Shown here piece after piece: positions 1 through 4,900 of a stretch of DNA of 5,233 nucleotides. The stretch covers positions 1-5,233 of the forward strand of contig JAFDHS010000151.1 in the NCBI GenBank assembly GCA_019308655.1, written 5' to 3'. The notes below the pieces were generated by a model. That model had not been told where the DNA came from. It did not search any database and saw only the letters and a list, made by a program, of their open reading frames with translations. Numbering within the stretch: position 1 is the stretch's first letter; each line of letters begins with the position of its first letter. A program made the translations under genes and the position numbers. This stretch comes from Deltaproteobacteria bacterium. GTDB lineage: Bacteria > Desulfobacterota > Desulfobacteria > Desulfobacterales > JAFDHS01.

Positions 1-261
1 TTTCACGTATTCAAGTTTGGCGGTATCCTGGCTGCCGGCAGGCAGAATTGAGAGTTTGCAGGGGACCCCTTCAAGCCGGGATTTTGCTTTTCCAAATGTG
101 TCGGCCGTTACAATATGAATTTGAAGTCTGTCCGCCAGGGTATTCAGGCTTTCTTTAACTCCCGGTATAAGTTGTCCGTCACAGGCAAGGGTGCCGTTAT
201 AATCCAAAACAAGATGATCGAGGTGTAAGTCTCTGTGTCCCGGAATCGCTATTTTTATCAT
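1..261 (-). CDS. Soluble P-type-ATPase-like HAD hydrolase, N-terminal part (runs off window)
   Basis: The minus-strand frame is open to the left edge, so only about 87 N-terminal residues are visible and the C-terminus lies outside the window. After a short leader comes LVLDYNGTLA, which matches HAD motif I: the first Asp would be the nucleophile, and the usual second Asp is Asn. About 30 residues later HIVTADTFG fits HAD motif II, with a Thr after a hydrophobic strand. The DYNGTLA form is typical of the small 'soluble P-type ATPase' group (COG4087-like), which resembles the ATPase P domain without membrane parts; its substrate is unknown. Two ATGs stand in tandem (264 and 261). AGGAG at 267-271 lies 2 nt from the first and 5 nt from the second, so 261 is preferred. 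The gene is divergent from metF. Confidence is high for the HAD fold and moderate for the subgroup. Confidence 0.75.
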   Translation of the reverse strand, partial: MIKIAIPGHRDLHLDHLVLDYNGTLACDGQLIPGVKESLNTLADRLQIHIVTADTFGKAKSRLEGVPCKLSILPAGSQDTAKLEYVK

Positions 262-316
262 CATATCTCCTGTTGTTTCAAGATGTTCAAGTTTGCACTT
301 CTATTGTAATTTTCTC

Positions 317-347
317 TTTATACAATACACTCTTTTCTGTTTGTCAA
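317..347 (-). promoter_or_regulatory. Candidate sigma-70 promoter for the HAD gene
   Basis: On the minus strand a perfect -35 TTGACA (342-347) precedes TATAAA (317-322), five of six to the -10 consensus. The 19-nt spacer is longer than the ideal 17. It sits about 55 nt upstream of the HAD gene start in the divergent intergenic region. Confidence 0.35.
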
Positions 348-387
348 GGATGAAGATCCGCTCCCTCCTCTGAGTTAAATTTACCTG

Positions 388-426
388 TTGTCTAAGTTTG
401 ACATCAATGTTATAGGTATATGCTTA
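388..426 (+). promoter_or_regulatory. Candidate sigma-70 promoter region for metF
   Basis: Two overlapping plus-strand candidates are visible about 100 nt upstream of the metF ATG. One is TTGTCT (388-393), 17 nt, then TATAGG (411-416). The other is a perfect TTGACA (398-403), 15 nt, then TATGCT (419-424). Neither is a full consensus, and the choice between them is open. This part of the gap is AT-rich, as expected for a promoter region. Confidence 0.3.
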
Positions 427-508
427 AAACTTGTTGGCACTGTTTTTTTAAATTAAAGATTGTGGATTAAATAATAATTTATCCATAGTACATTAAAAAC
501 TTGCTTAT

Positions 509-513
509 GGAGG
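509..513 (+). promoter_or_regulatory. Ribosome binding site of metF
   Basis: GGAGG ends 6 nt before the ATG at 520. It fixes the ancestral start at 520 rather than at the GTG at 599, which has no comparable site in front. It shows that the first 18 codons are the true N-terminus of the broken gene. Confidence 0.75.
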
Positions 514-519
514 CAAACA

Positions 520-1372
520 ATGCGGGTAGCAGACTTTTATAACGAAAAAACCAAAAACCCGATAAAAAGCGGCTGATGATCTTGAAAAGACCCTTGATGT
601 GCTGTCAAAAACCAAACATGACTATATGTCGGTTACTTTCGGTGCCGGGGGAACAACCCGTGATGGATCTTTTCAACTGATTGATAAACTCAAAAATGAA
701 AGAGGTATCGATGTTGTGGCATACATTGCCGGCGTCGGTCTGGGTCCTGATGCGTTGACAACTGTTTTGGATAAATTCAAAAATCAGGGGATTGAAACCG
801 TTTTTGTTATTCGAGGGGATGAACCCCAAGGTGATGTTGCGTTTGATCCGCATCCGGAGGCAATGGCGCATGCTTCGGATTTGGTGGCTTTTATCAGGGA
901 CCGTTATGATTTTTGTCTGGGTGCGGCCGGGTATCCCGAAGGGCATACTGAAGCCGAGAGCCTGGAAAAGGACATTGAATACGTTAAGCTGAAACAAGAC
1001 AACGGTGCGGATTACATTGTTGCTCAGTATTTTTATGACAACCGGTTCTTTTATAATTTTGTCGACCGTTGCAGAGCAATCGGGGTGACCGTGCCCATTA
1101 TTCCCGGTATCATGCCGATTTATTCCCTTAAATTAATGGAAATACTCTCAGATGCATGCGGATCGGCCATTACGGATGACGTTCAGAAGGGCCTGGCACA
1201 AATACCGGCCGGTGATAAAGCGGGCGTTGTCCAATTCGGTATTGATTTTGCCACCCAACAATGCAGAGATTTACTGAAAAACGGTGTTCAAGGACTTCAT
1301 TTTTACACAATGAATCGCGCCAAATCAGTAAATACCATTGTAACCACGCTCCAGAACGAAGGCCTGTTGTAG
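520..1372 (+). pseudogene. metF: Methylenetetrahydrofolate reductase with internal 5' deletion and frameshift
   Basis: MetF reduces 5,10-methylene-THF to 5-methyl-THF with FAD, supplying methionine synthesis and, in sulfate reducers and acetogens, the methyl branch of Wood-Ljungdahl. From 566 the frame reads KAADDLEKTLDVLSKT and continues as a full MetF barrel: SVTFGAGGTTRDGS, VFVIRGDEP (Asp at 818-820), AAGYPEGH, QYFYDN and HFYTMNRA, ending at TAG 1370-1372. The ATG at 520, with a good ribosome binding site, gives MRVADFYNEKTKNPI in another frame and stops at TGA 574-576. Family members have roughly SFEFFPP plus a few residues between these parts, including the catalytic Glu (Glu28 in E. coli). 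That stretch is absent. The frame offset fits loss of about 29 bp (2 mod 3) at an A-run around 562-568; restored, the protein would be about 293 residues, the normal length. A GTG at 599 opens 257 residues but would still lack the catalytic strand. An assembly error remains possible. Confidence 0.85.
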
Positions 1373-1378
1373 AGCCGA

Positions 1379-1420
1379 GGATCGTGGCGCAAAAGGTGTC
1401 ATTCATTTGGGTCACGATCC
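1379..1420. repeat. Inverted repeat just after metF stop
   Basis: An 8-bp perfect inverted repeat, GGATCGTG (1379-1386) and CACGATCC (1413-1420), with a 26-nt loop begins 7 nt after the metF stop codon. No T-run follows, so it is not a classical intrinsic terminator. It could be a weak 3' end structure or chance. Confidence 0.3.
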
Positions 1421-1473
1421 ATCCATACACATCTAAAAATGATGCACAAATCGAAGGTTGAACCGATCCCCTT

Positions 1474-1493
1474 CGATTCGGTTTTCCGAGTCG
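1474..1493 (+). terminator. Weak hairpin downstream of metF, possible terminator
   Basis: CGATTCGG (1474-1481) and CCGAGTCG (1486-1493) form an 8-bp stem with one G-T pair and a TTTT loop, about 100 nt after metF. Only a short GTTTC follows instead of a U-tract, so terminator activity is doubtful. Apart from this hairpin, the inverted repeat at 1379-1420 and the repeat element from about 1563, I see no gene in the 300-bp gap 1373-1674. Confidence 0.25.
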
Positions 1494-1562
1494 GTTTCAA
1501 AATAAGTGTTGAAAAAAGGTGGTTCTCTTTCAGTGATGTCCGGTTAGCTTTTTGCTGAGTCC

Positions 1563-1686
1563 CTAAGTACATAGCGGCACAATTGCATTGACAATTGCAT
1601 TGCTGGTTTTTGTTCGGAATATTTGCTGAATTCAGCCGAATATTATTTTCAGAACCAGGTACGTATTTATGCCGCTATGTACTAAG
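1563..1686. mobile_element. MITE-like 124-bp inverted-repeat element overlapping the darP 3' end
   Basis: AGTACATAGCGGCA (1566-1579) is exactly repeated in inverted form at 1670-1683, and 16 of 17 positions match if extended to 1563 and 1686. Further pairing occurs inside: CTGGTT (1603-1608) with AACCAG (1653-1658), around a central palindrome GCTGAATTCAGC (1625-1636). The left inner part carries a 12-bp tandem duplication. Total length about 124 bp, terminal inverted repeats and no coding capacity fit a MITE or REP-like element. No clear target-site duplication is seen. The right arm supplies the last three codons and the stop of darP, so the element probably inserted at or replaced its extreme 3' end. 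It could instead be a large RNA hairpin ending the darP transcript, though no T-run follows the stem. Confidence 0.55.
1579..1602 (+). repeat. 12-bp tandem duplication inside the inverted-repeat element
   Basis: ACAATTGCATTG occurs twice head to tail without a gap (1579-1590 and 1591-1602). It starts at the last base of the left terminal arm and has no counterpart near the right arm, so it looks like a later local duplication in the loop side. Confidence 0.8.
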
Positions 1687-2154
1687 TTCTCTCAGATACC
1701 GAAAAAGGGTTTTTGAAGATTTGCGCCCCTTATCCGTCTTGCTTTCTTTTCTGACGTTGCGTACAAGCCGGAGCAGCTTCTGCCTGTCAACAACGCCTTG
1801 ATACAGATTTAAAATCTTCTCTGTACGTTCGTCATTTCCTTCGACGATCTCATCACGCCACTGCTCAACCTGCTTAAATGCCAATGCCTCGAGTTTTTTT
1901 CCTTCAACGACATCTCTGAGCGCCTCTCGGATCGGCTCCGGATCAACATGACGCATGAGAGATCCGATATACTGCAATTGTCTGTGTTTTGCCCCGTGTT
2001 TGGTGAGGGTTTTGGCAAAGAGGACAGCCTCGCAAATCTCCTGAGGTATTGTCATACCGGAGATCTGTTCATTTGAAAGCTCAACAAGCTGTTCGCCCAG
2101 CTTCTGCAGCTCCTGCATCTCTCTTTTAATCTGTGACCTGCTTTTTTGTTCCAC
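1675..2154 (-). CDS. darP: Ribosome maturation protein DarP (DUF615/YjgA family)
   Basis: A 159-residue protein that matches E. coli YjgA/DarP along most of its length. Visible blocks are SRSQIKREMQELQKLGEQLVEL (about 5-26, given as two joined stretches SRSQIKREMQ and ELQKLGEQLVEL), HRQLQYIGSLMR (57-68), DPEPIREAL (71-79), DRQKLLRLVRNVRKE (123-137) and KSSKTLFRYLREL (145-157). In E. coli DarP binds the 50S precursor and helps late assembly of the peptidyl transferase centre; it is cytoplasmic, mostly helical and has no signal peptide. This copy lacks the acidic N-terminal extension of the 183-residue E. coli protein. The start is GTG at 2154: an in-frame TAA at 2170-2172 bars anything longer, and GGGAGG sits just upstream. 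The C-terminus ends LST within the right arm of an inverted-repeat element, shorter than the family's charged tail. It lies 240 bp downstream of the chemotaxis gene on the same strand, and cotranscription is uncertain. Confidence 0.88.
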   Translation of the reverse strand: MEQKSRSQIKREMQELQKLGEQLVELSNEQISGMTIPQEICEAVLFAKTLTKHGAKHRQLQYIGSLMRHVDPEPIREALRDVVEGKKLEALAFKQVEQWRDEIVEGNDERTEKILNLYQGVVDRQKLLRLVRNVRKESKTDKGRKSSKTLFRYLRELST

Positions 2155-2163
2155 TGTTTTCAG

Positions 2164-2169
2164 CCTCCC
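2164..2169 (-). promoter_or_regulatory. Ribosome binding site of darP
   Basis: GGGAGG on the minus strand lies 9 nt before the GTG at 2154 and directly after the TAA at 2170-2172. It supports the GTG start, since no in-frame ATG is available. Confidence 0.7.
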
Positions 2170-2367
2170 TTATAACGCCATAAGGTTTTTTACGTCAAGA
2201 TGGGCCGGGTCATAATTTCGGCCATACCATAATATGCTTTTATCTGTTGCCAAAATTACGGCTGAATTGATATGGTCGTTGCAAGAAATTAATTTAGCAG
2301 GAGATTTCAAATCCGTAAGGTCGGCATAAATAAAGTGTCTCAGATAGCGCTCATGTTCAGGTCGGAT
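2170..2367 (-). other. Unexplained open frame between the chemotaxis gene and darP, possible gene remnant
   Basis: A 65-codon stretch without a stop lies between TAA 2368-2370 and TAA 2170-2172, in the same frame as the 661-residue gene upstream (stop TAA 2395-2397). Its C-terminal half reads like protein: SAVILATDKSILWYGRN, then YDPAHLDVKNLMAL at the end. Its stop directly abuts the darP ribosome binding site, as in a normal operon. There is no ATG except near the very end, and no ribosome binding site in front of the TTG (2310) or other rare starts. I do not recognise a family. It may be the decayed end of a former gene, a readthrough extension or chance. The rest of the 240-bp gap holds only a weak hairpin at 2357-2388. 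Confidence 0.25.
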
Positions 2368-2388
2368 TTATTCGTGCCGATTCCCTGA
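2357..2388 (-). other. Bulged hairpin after the chemotaxis gene stop
   Basis: On the minus strand TCAGG (2384-2388) pairs with CCTGA (2357-2361), and the inner TCGG (2377-2380) pairs with CCGA (2362-2365). There is a 3-nt bulge and an 11-nt loop. It begins 7 nt after the stop codon at 2395. The absence of a U-tract argues against an efficient intrinsic terminator. Confidence 0.3.
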
Positions 2389-2394
2389 CTCCGG

Positions 2395-4380
2395 TTACGC
2401 TACCTTGGCCAGATAGAGTCGGTCTTCGGTATGCAAAACGCGATCAATATCCAAAAGGATCGTGATCGAATCACCTTTCTTGGCCATCCCCAAGATATAA
2501 TCCGTGGTCAAGCTGCCGTTAAACTGGGGCGAATCCTGAATTTCGTCTTCTTTGATTTCAGTGACTTCCAGAACTTTGTCAACCACGATACCCATTTGTG
2601 TAGATCCGGAAGGCCCCGAAACTTCTACGACAATGATACAGGTACGATCCGTATAGTCGGCGGATTCGATTCCGAATTTCAGCCGCATGTCGATTATTGG
2701 AATAACTTTTCCGCGCAGATTAATGGCCCCTTTGATATATTCGGGTGTCTGAGGCATGGAACGGATGGGGACCATACCGATGATTTCCCGAACATCCAGT
2801 ATGCCGATTCCATAGCTTTCATCGGCAATTTTGAAGGTCAGGTATTTTCCCTGCCGTGAAGCTATATCCCGGGCCGGTTCCGAAGCTGAAAAAGGAGTTG
2901 TGCTGCCGGCTGTTTCCGCCTCACTTTTCGTTTTCAAGGCATGAATGTTATCGATTTCTTTTTTCGATTGGGTCTTTACATCATCGGGCCTGCCTTCCTG
3001 TTGTGCGTGTCGCAGGTGATCCGCAAAACGCATATCGACAAATGTCTCCAGATCAATCATCCGTCCAATGCCCATTTCATTGACCATATAGCGCTGAATG
3101 GCATCCAGGTCCTCAATTACCGGAAAGAGATTATCGGTTCGGATTCCCTTGGGATCGGTCAATATTTTTTTCAAAACCGGTACTTTAAGCCCCAACTTTT
3201 GCTCCGGGTCCAAAAATGATACGGCAATTTCAGCCGCCTGGTCCGGTTCTTGAGTGATGAATCGGCCGGCATCGGTCAACAGGCTGCAAAATTCCTGTAC
3301 CGCATCCGGATACTCAGCGATAAATTCATCCCGGAATACCGCTACACAACAGGGATGGTTGTCCCATATTTCGCTGGATAGAAATTGCCGTTCGGCAATA
3401 CCGGCTGCAATTGCCCGAGAACCAATGGGTTCGGCCACTATAAAGCCGCAACTTTCAATATTATCAGCTAAAAATTCCGGCATCTTGACGGGGGGTACGA
3501 CATCGAATTTCAAATTGATGGCATCCTTGCCGGCCAATCCGGGTTTGAGTCCCATTTGGGTAAAATACATATGGGCCAGCATGTTGTGAACGGACATTTT
3601 ATGGGGTATCAGAAGGGTTTTGTGCTTAAAGAACTGTTGATACGGCTTACGGTACTCCTCGGCCTTGCTGCGAACCAGAATGCTGCCGTTGCGGTGAGCA
3701 AACATGACCAGCTTGATGGGAACACCGTAATTAAAAAGATCCATGGCGGTCGGTGCCAGGATAAAGGCCGCATCCACGTCACCTTGTTCGAGAGCGGATT
3801 GGACCGGATTCCAGCCCGGCATGCAGAGGGTTTCCAAATCAAAATATTCCGATGACCGGTTTCCTCTTTCAATCATGTCTTTCATAATCCCCAAAGTCAG
3901 GTGATCGGTGATCTGAATATGGGCGATTTTCAGCATTACCTTACCTTCGGCGTTGACCCGCGGCTTTTTTTTGTTTGTAGAGGCCGGTTTCTGTTCGATG
4001 CCGAAAGCGGCTTCGATCTTGGCATTGAGTTCGTCCGGGGTAAAGGGTTTGGCCACAACACCGATAGCCCCTGCTTGCAGGGCTTTGGATACGTATTCCT
4101 TATCTCCCTGGCCGGTGGCCATGATCAGGGGCAGGTGCTTGAACTCAGGCCGGCTTTTGAGCCACGTCAAAAGTTCATAGCCGTCCTTGTTGGGCATGGC
4201 CCAGTCGCTGATAATCAACTGAATACCGCTATCGGTTTGTATCGCATCAATGGCTGCGTCACCGTCAACGGCTTCCAGAATATTATCGAAGCCCAATTGC
4301 TTCAATATCTTAAGTTCCATTTTACGCATTGTGACAGAGTCTTCGACCAGCAAAATTTTAATATGGGTATGTACAGCCAT
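2395..4380 (-). CDS. CheV-like chemotaxis coupling protein: REC - substrate-binding (NMT1/NrtA-like) - CheW fusion
   Basis: 661 residues with three domains. Residues 6-127 are a receiver with an intact acidic pocket: E13/D14, phospho-acceptor D59 in ISDWAMP, T89 and K111 in KPF. Residues about 147-455 resemble NrtA/SsuA/NMT1-type substrate-binding proteins: GWNPVQSALEQGDVDAAFI (189-207), then DNHPCCVAVFRDEFIAEYP (340-358). No signal peptide or membrane segment exists, so this normally periplasmic fold should lie in the cytoplasm. Residues about 509-655 are CheW, with YGIGILDVREI and NLRG (554-557), the CheA/receptor-contact region. A Lys-rich linker (131-147) and a charged, low-complexity linker (456-508) separate the modules. 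CheV proteins are CheW-REC; here the order is reversed and a ligand-binding domain is inserted. The inferred role is to couple receptors to CheA under control of phosphorylation and a small cytoplasmic ligand, which is unknown. The start ATG follows GAGGGAG (4393-4399), 12 nt away. No cheA, cheY or receptor gene is in view. Confidence 0.9.
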   Translation of the reverse strand: MAVHTHIKILLVEDSVTMRKMELKILKQLGFDNILEAVDGDAAIDAIQTDSGIQLIISDWAMPNKDGYELLTWLKSRPEFKHLPLIMATGQGDKEYVSKALQAGAIGVVAKPFTPDELNAKIEAAFGIEQKPASTNKKKPRVNAEGKVMLKIAHIQITDHLTLGIMKDMIERGNRSSEYFDLETLCMPGWNPVQSALEQGDVDAAFILAPTAMDLFNYGVPIKLVMFAHRNGSILVRSKAEEYRKPYQQFFKHKTLLIPHKMSVHNMLAHMYFTQMGLKPGLAGKDAINLKFDVVPPVKMPEFLADNIESCGFIVAEPIGSRAIAAGIAERQFLSSEIWDNHPCCVAVFRDEFIAEYPDAVQEFCSLLTDAGRFITQEPDQAAEIAVSFLDPEQKLGLKVPVLKKILTDPKGIRTDNLFPVIEDLDAIQRYMVNEMGIGRMIDLETFVDMRFADHLRHAQQEGRPDDVKTQSKKEIDNIHALKTKSEAETAGSTTPFSASEPARDIASRQGKYLTFKIADESYGIGILDVREIIGMVPIRSMPQTPEYIKGAINLRGKVIPIIDMRLKFGIESADYTDRTCIIVVEVSGPSGSTQMGIVVDKVLEVTEIKEDEIQDSPQFNGSLTTDYILGMAKKGDSITILLDIDRVLHTEDRLYLAKVA

Positions 4381-4392
4381 TATTCTTTGGAT

Positions 4393-4399
4393 CTCCCTC
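4393..4399 (-). promoter_or_regulatory. Ribosome binding site of the REC-SBP-CheW gene
   Basis: GAGGGAG on the minus strand stands 12 nt before the ATG at 4380. The spacing is longer than usual, but no nearer site exists. The receiver domain begins a few residues after this Met, so the start is sound. Confidence 0.5.
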
Positions 4400-4568
4400 G
4401 ATATTTACAATTTAGAATGGAAACATGAAGCTACTTAACACCTGCCAAACTCATTTTTTTCAGTTTGTACGGATAAAATTGACAAATAAAGAACGAGCAG
4501 ATGAACCATCAAAAAGGATGTATCGATGTGTTTCTCATTAAGTTTTTGACAGTCATTCAGGCAAAGAT

Positions 4569-4621
4569 CATCAGTAAGGTGCTCTATTTGCATGAAAATT
4601 AACTTAAGACACCTTATGATG
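4569..4621. repeat. Inverted repeat in the gap upstream of the chemotaxis gene
   Basis: CATCA-G-TAAGGTG (4569-4581) pairs with CACCTTATGATG (4610-4621), giving 12 bp with a single bulged G and a 28-nt loop. It lies about 190-240 nt upstream of the chemotaxis gene start. An operator or an RNA hairpin is possible, but no function is shown. I find no convincing gene in the 349 bp 4381-4729. They hold the ribosome binding site, this repeat, a 9-bp tandem repeat, one copy of a 15-nt dispersed repeat (4630-4644) and AT-rich sequence. Confidence 0.45.
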
Positions 4622-4665
4622 CCAGAACGTTTTTACGTCAAGATTACATTTGGCACGCCTGTCCG

Positions 4666-4683
4666 GTTCATCCTGTTCATCCT
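4666..4683 (+). repeat. Short tandem repeat, two units of 9 bp
   Basis: GTTCATCCT occurs twice in direct contact (4666-4674 and 4675-4683) in non-coding DNA. It is only two units and may be chance or the rim of a decayed repeat array. Confidence 0.5.
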
Positions 4684-4729
4684 AAAATTCATTATCGAAC
4701 CTTTGGGGTAAAATCTTTAATCTTTATTT

Positions 4730-4756
4730 TTAAACTGACATTGAGCAGGTCAATTA
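4730..4756 (+). repeat. 27-bp repeat, left copy, inverted relative to 5205-5231
   Basis: TTAAACTGACATTGAGCAGG (4730-4749) and the following TCAATTA match the reverse complement of 5205-5231 at 26 of 27 positions, with 23 perfect in a row (4730-4752). Each copy also has dyad ends (CTGAC / GTCA) around the core ATTGAGCAG. This copy contains the premature stop codon of the doc fragment (TTA at 4754-4756). It could be the end of an insertion sequence or MITE that cut the toxin gene. Confidence 0.7.
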
Positions 4757-4900
4757 GAGATCAGCTTGATCGAAGGTAAGGCGAGGTTGACTGACTGCGG
4801 ATTCCAGTGCCCCCATGTCACGAAAACCCAATGCGCCGCCGGTACTGGTGATAAGCGCCTCGTGCAGATCAAGTACCTCAACGAGAGTAAGATAGCGCAT
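4754..4900 (-). pseudogene. doc: Truncated Doc/Fic-family toxin (N-terminal 48 residues only)
   Basis: It starts at ATG 4900, overlapping the antitoxin stop by one base (TGATG), the usual coupling in such modules. The translation begins MRYLTLVEVLDLHEALI and continues GGALGFRDMGALESAV, then SQPRLTFDQADL, which is the N-terminal third of Doc ('death on curing') proteins of about 125 residues. Doc belongs to the Fic fold and inactivates EF-Tu by phosphorylation. The next segment should lead to the catalytic HPFxDGN(K/R)R motif, but the frame stops at TAA within a 27-bp repeat. I find no HPFxDGN motif in the downstream sequence. The fragment cannot be catalytic. The coding sequence is otherwise clean, suggesting recent truncation. 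Confidence 0.82.

Noticed and set aside
576..600. ATG overlapping the metF TGA (TGATG) or GTG at 599 as a rescue start
   Set aside because: The ATG at 576 is in the wrong frame. The GTG has no ribosome binding site, and its product would lack the catalytic N-terminal strand.
605..997. Minus-strand open frame of 130 codons inside metF
   Set aside because: It lies wholly opposite the well-matching MetF frame and shows no recognisable protein features; it is a shadow.
2431..2859. Plus-strand open frames opposite the chemotaxis gene, here and at 3901-4428, 3254-3589 and 3556-3855
   Set aside because: All are antisense to strongly conserved REC, binding-protein and CheW sequence; none has family-like motifs.
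4428..4453. Sigma-54-like TGGCAG-N-GT on the minus strand upstream of the chemotaxis gene
   Set aside because: The required GC of the -12 element is absent.
4520..4546. Sigma-28-like flagellar promoter for the chemotaxis gene (AAAACTTA, 11 nt, ATCGATAC on the minus strand)
   Set aside because: Each half matches only five of eight consensus positions, which is too weak to list.
4644..4684. Minus-strand frame ending near the second 15-nt repeat (LDVKTFW) as a paralog of the open frame at 2170-2367
   Set aside because: The similarity is limited to the shared 15 nt, and the rest of the frame does not resemble a protein.
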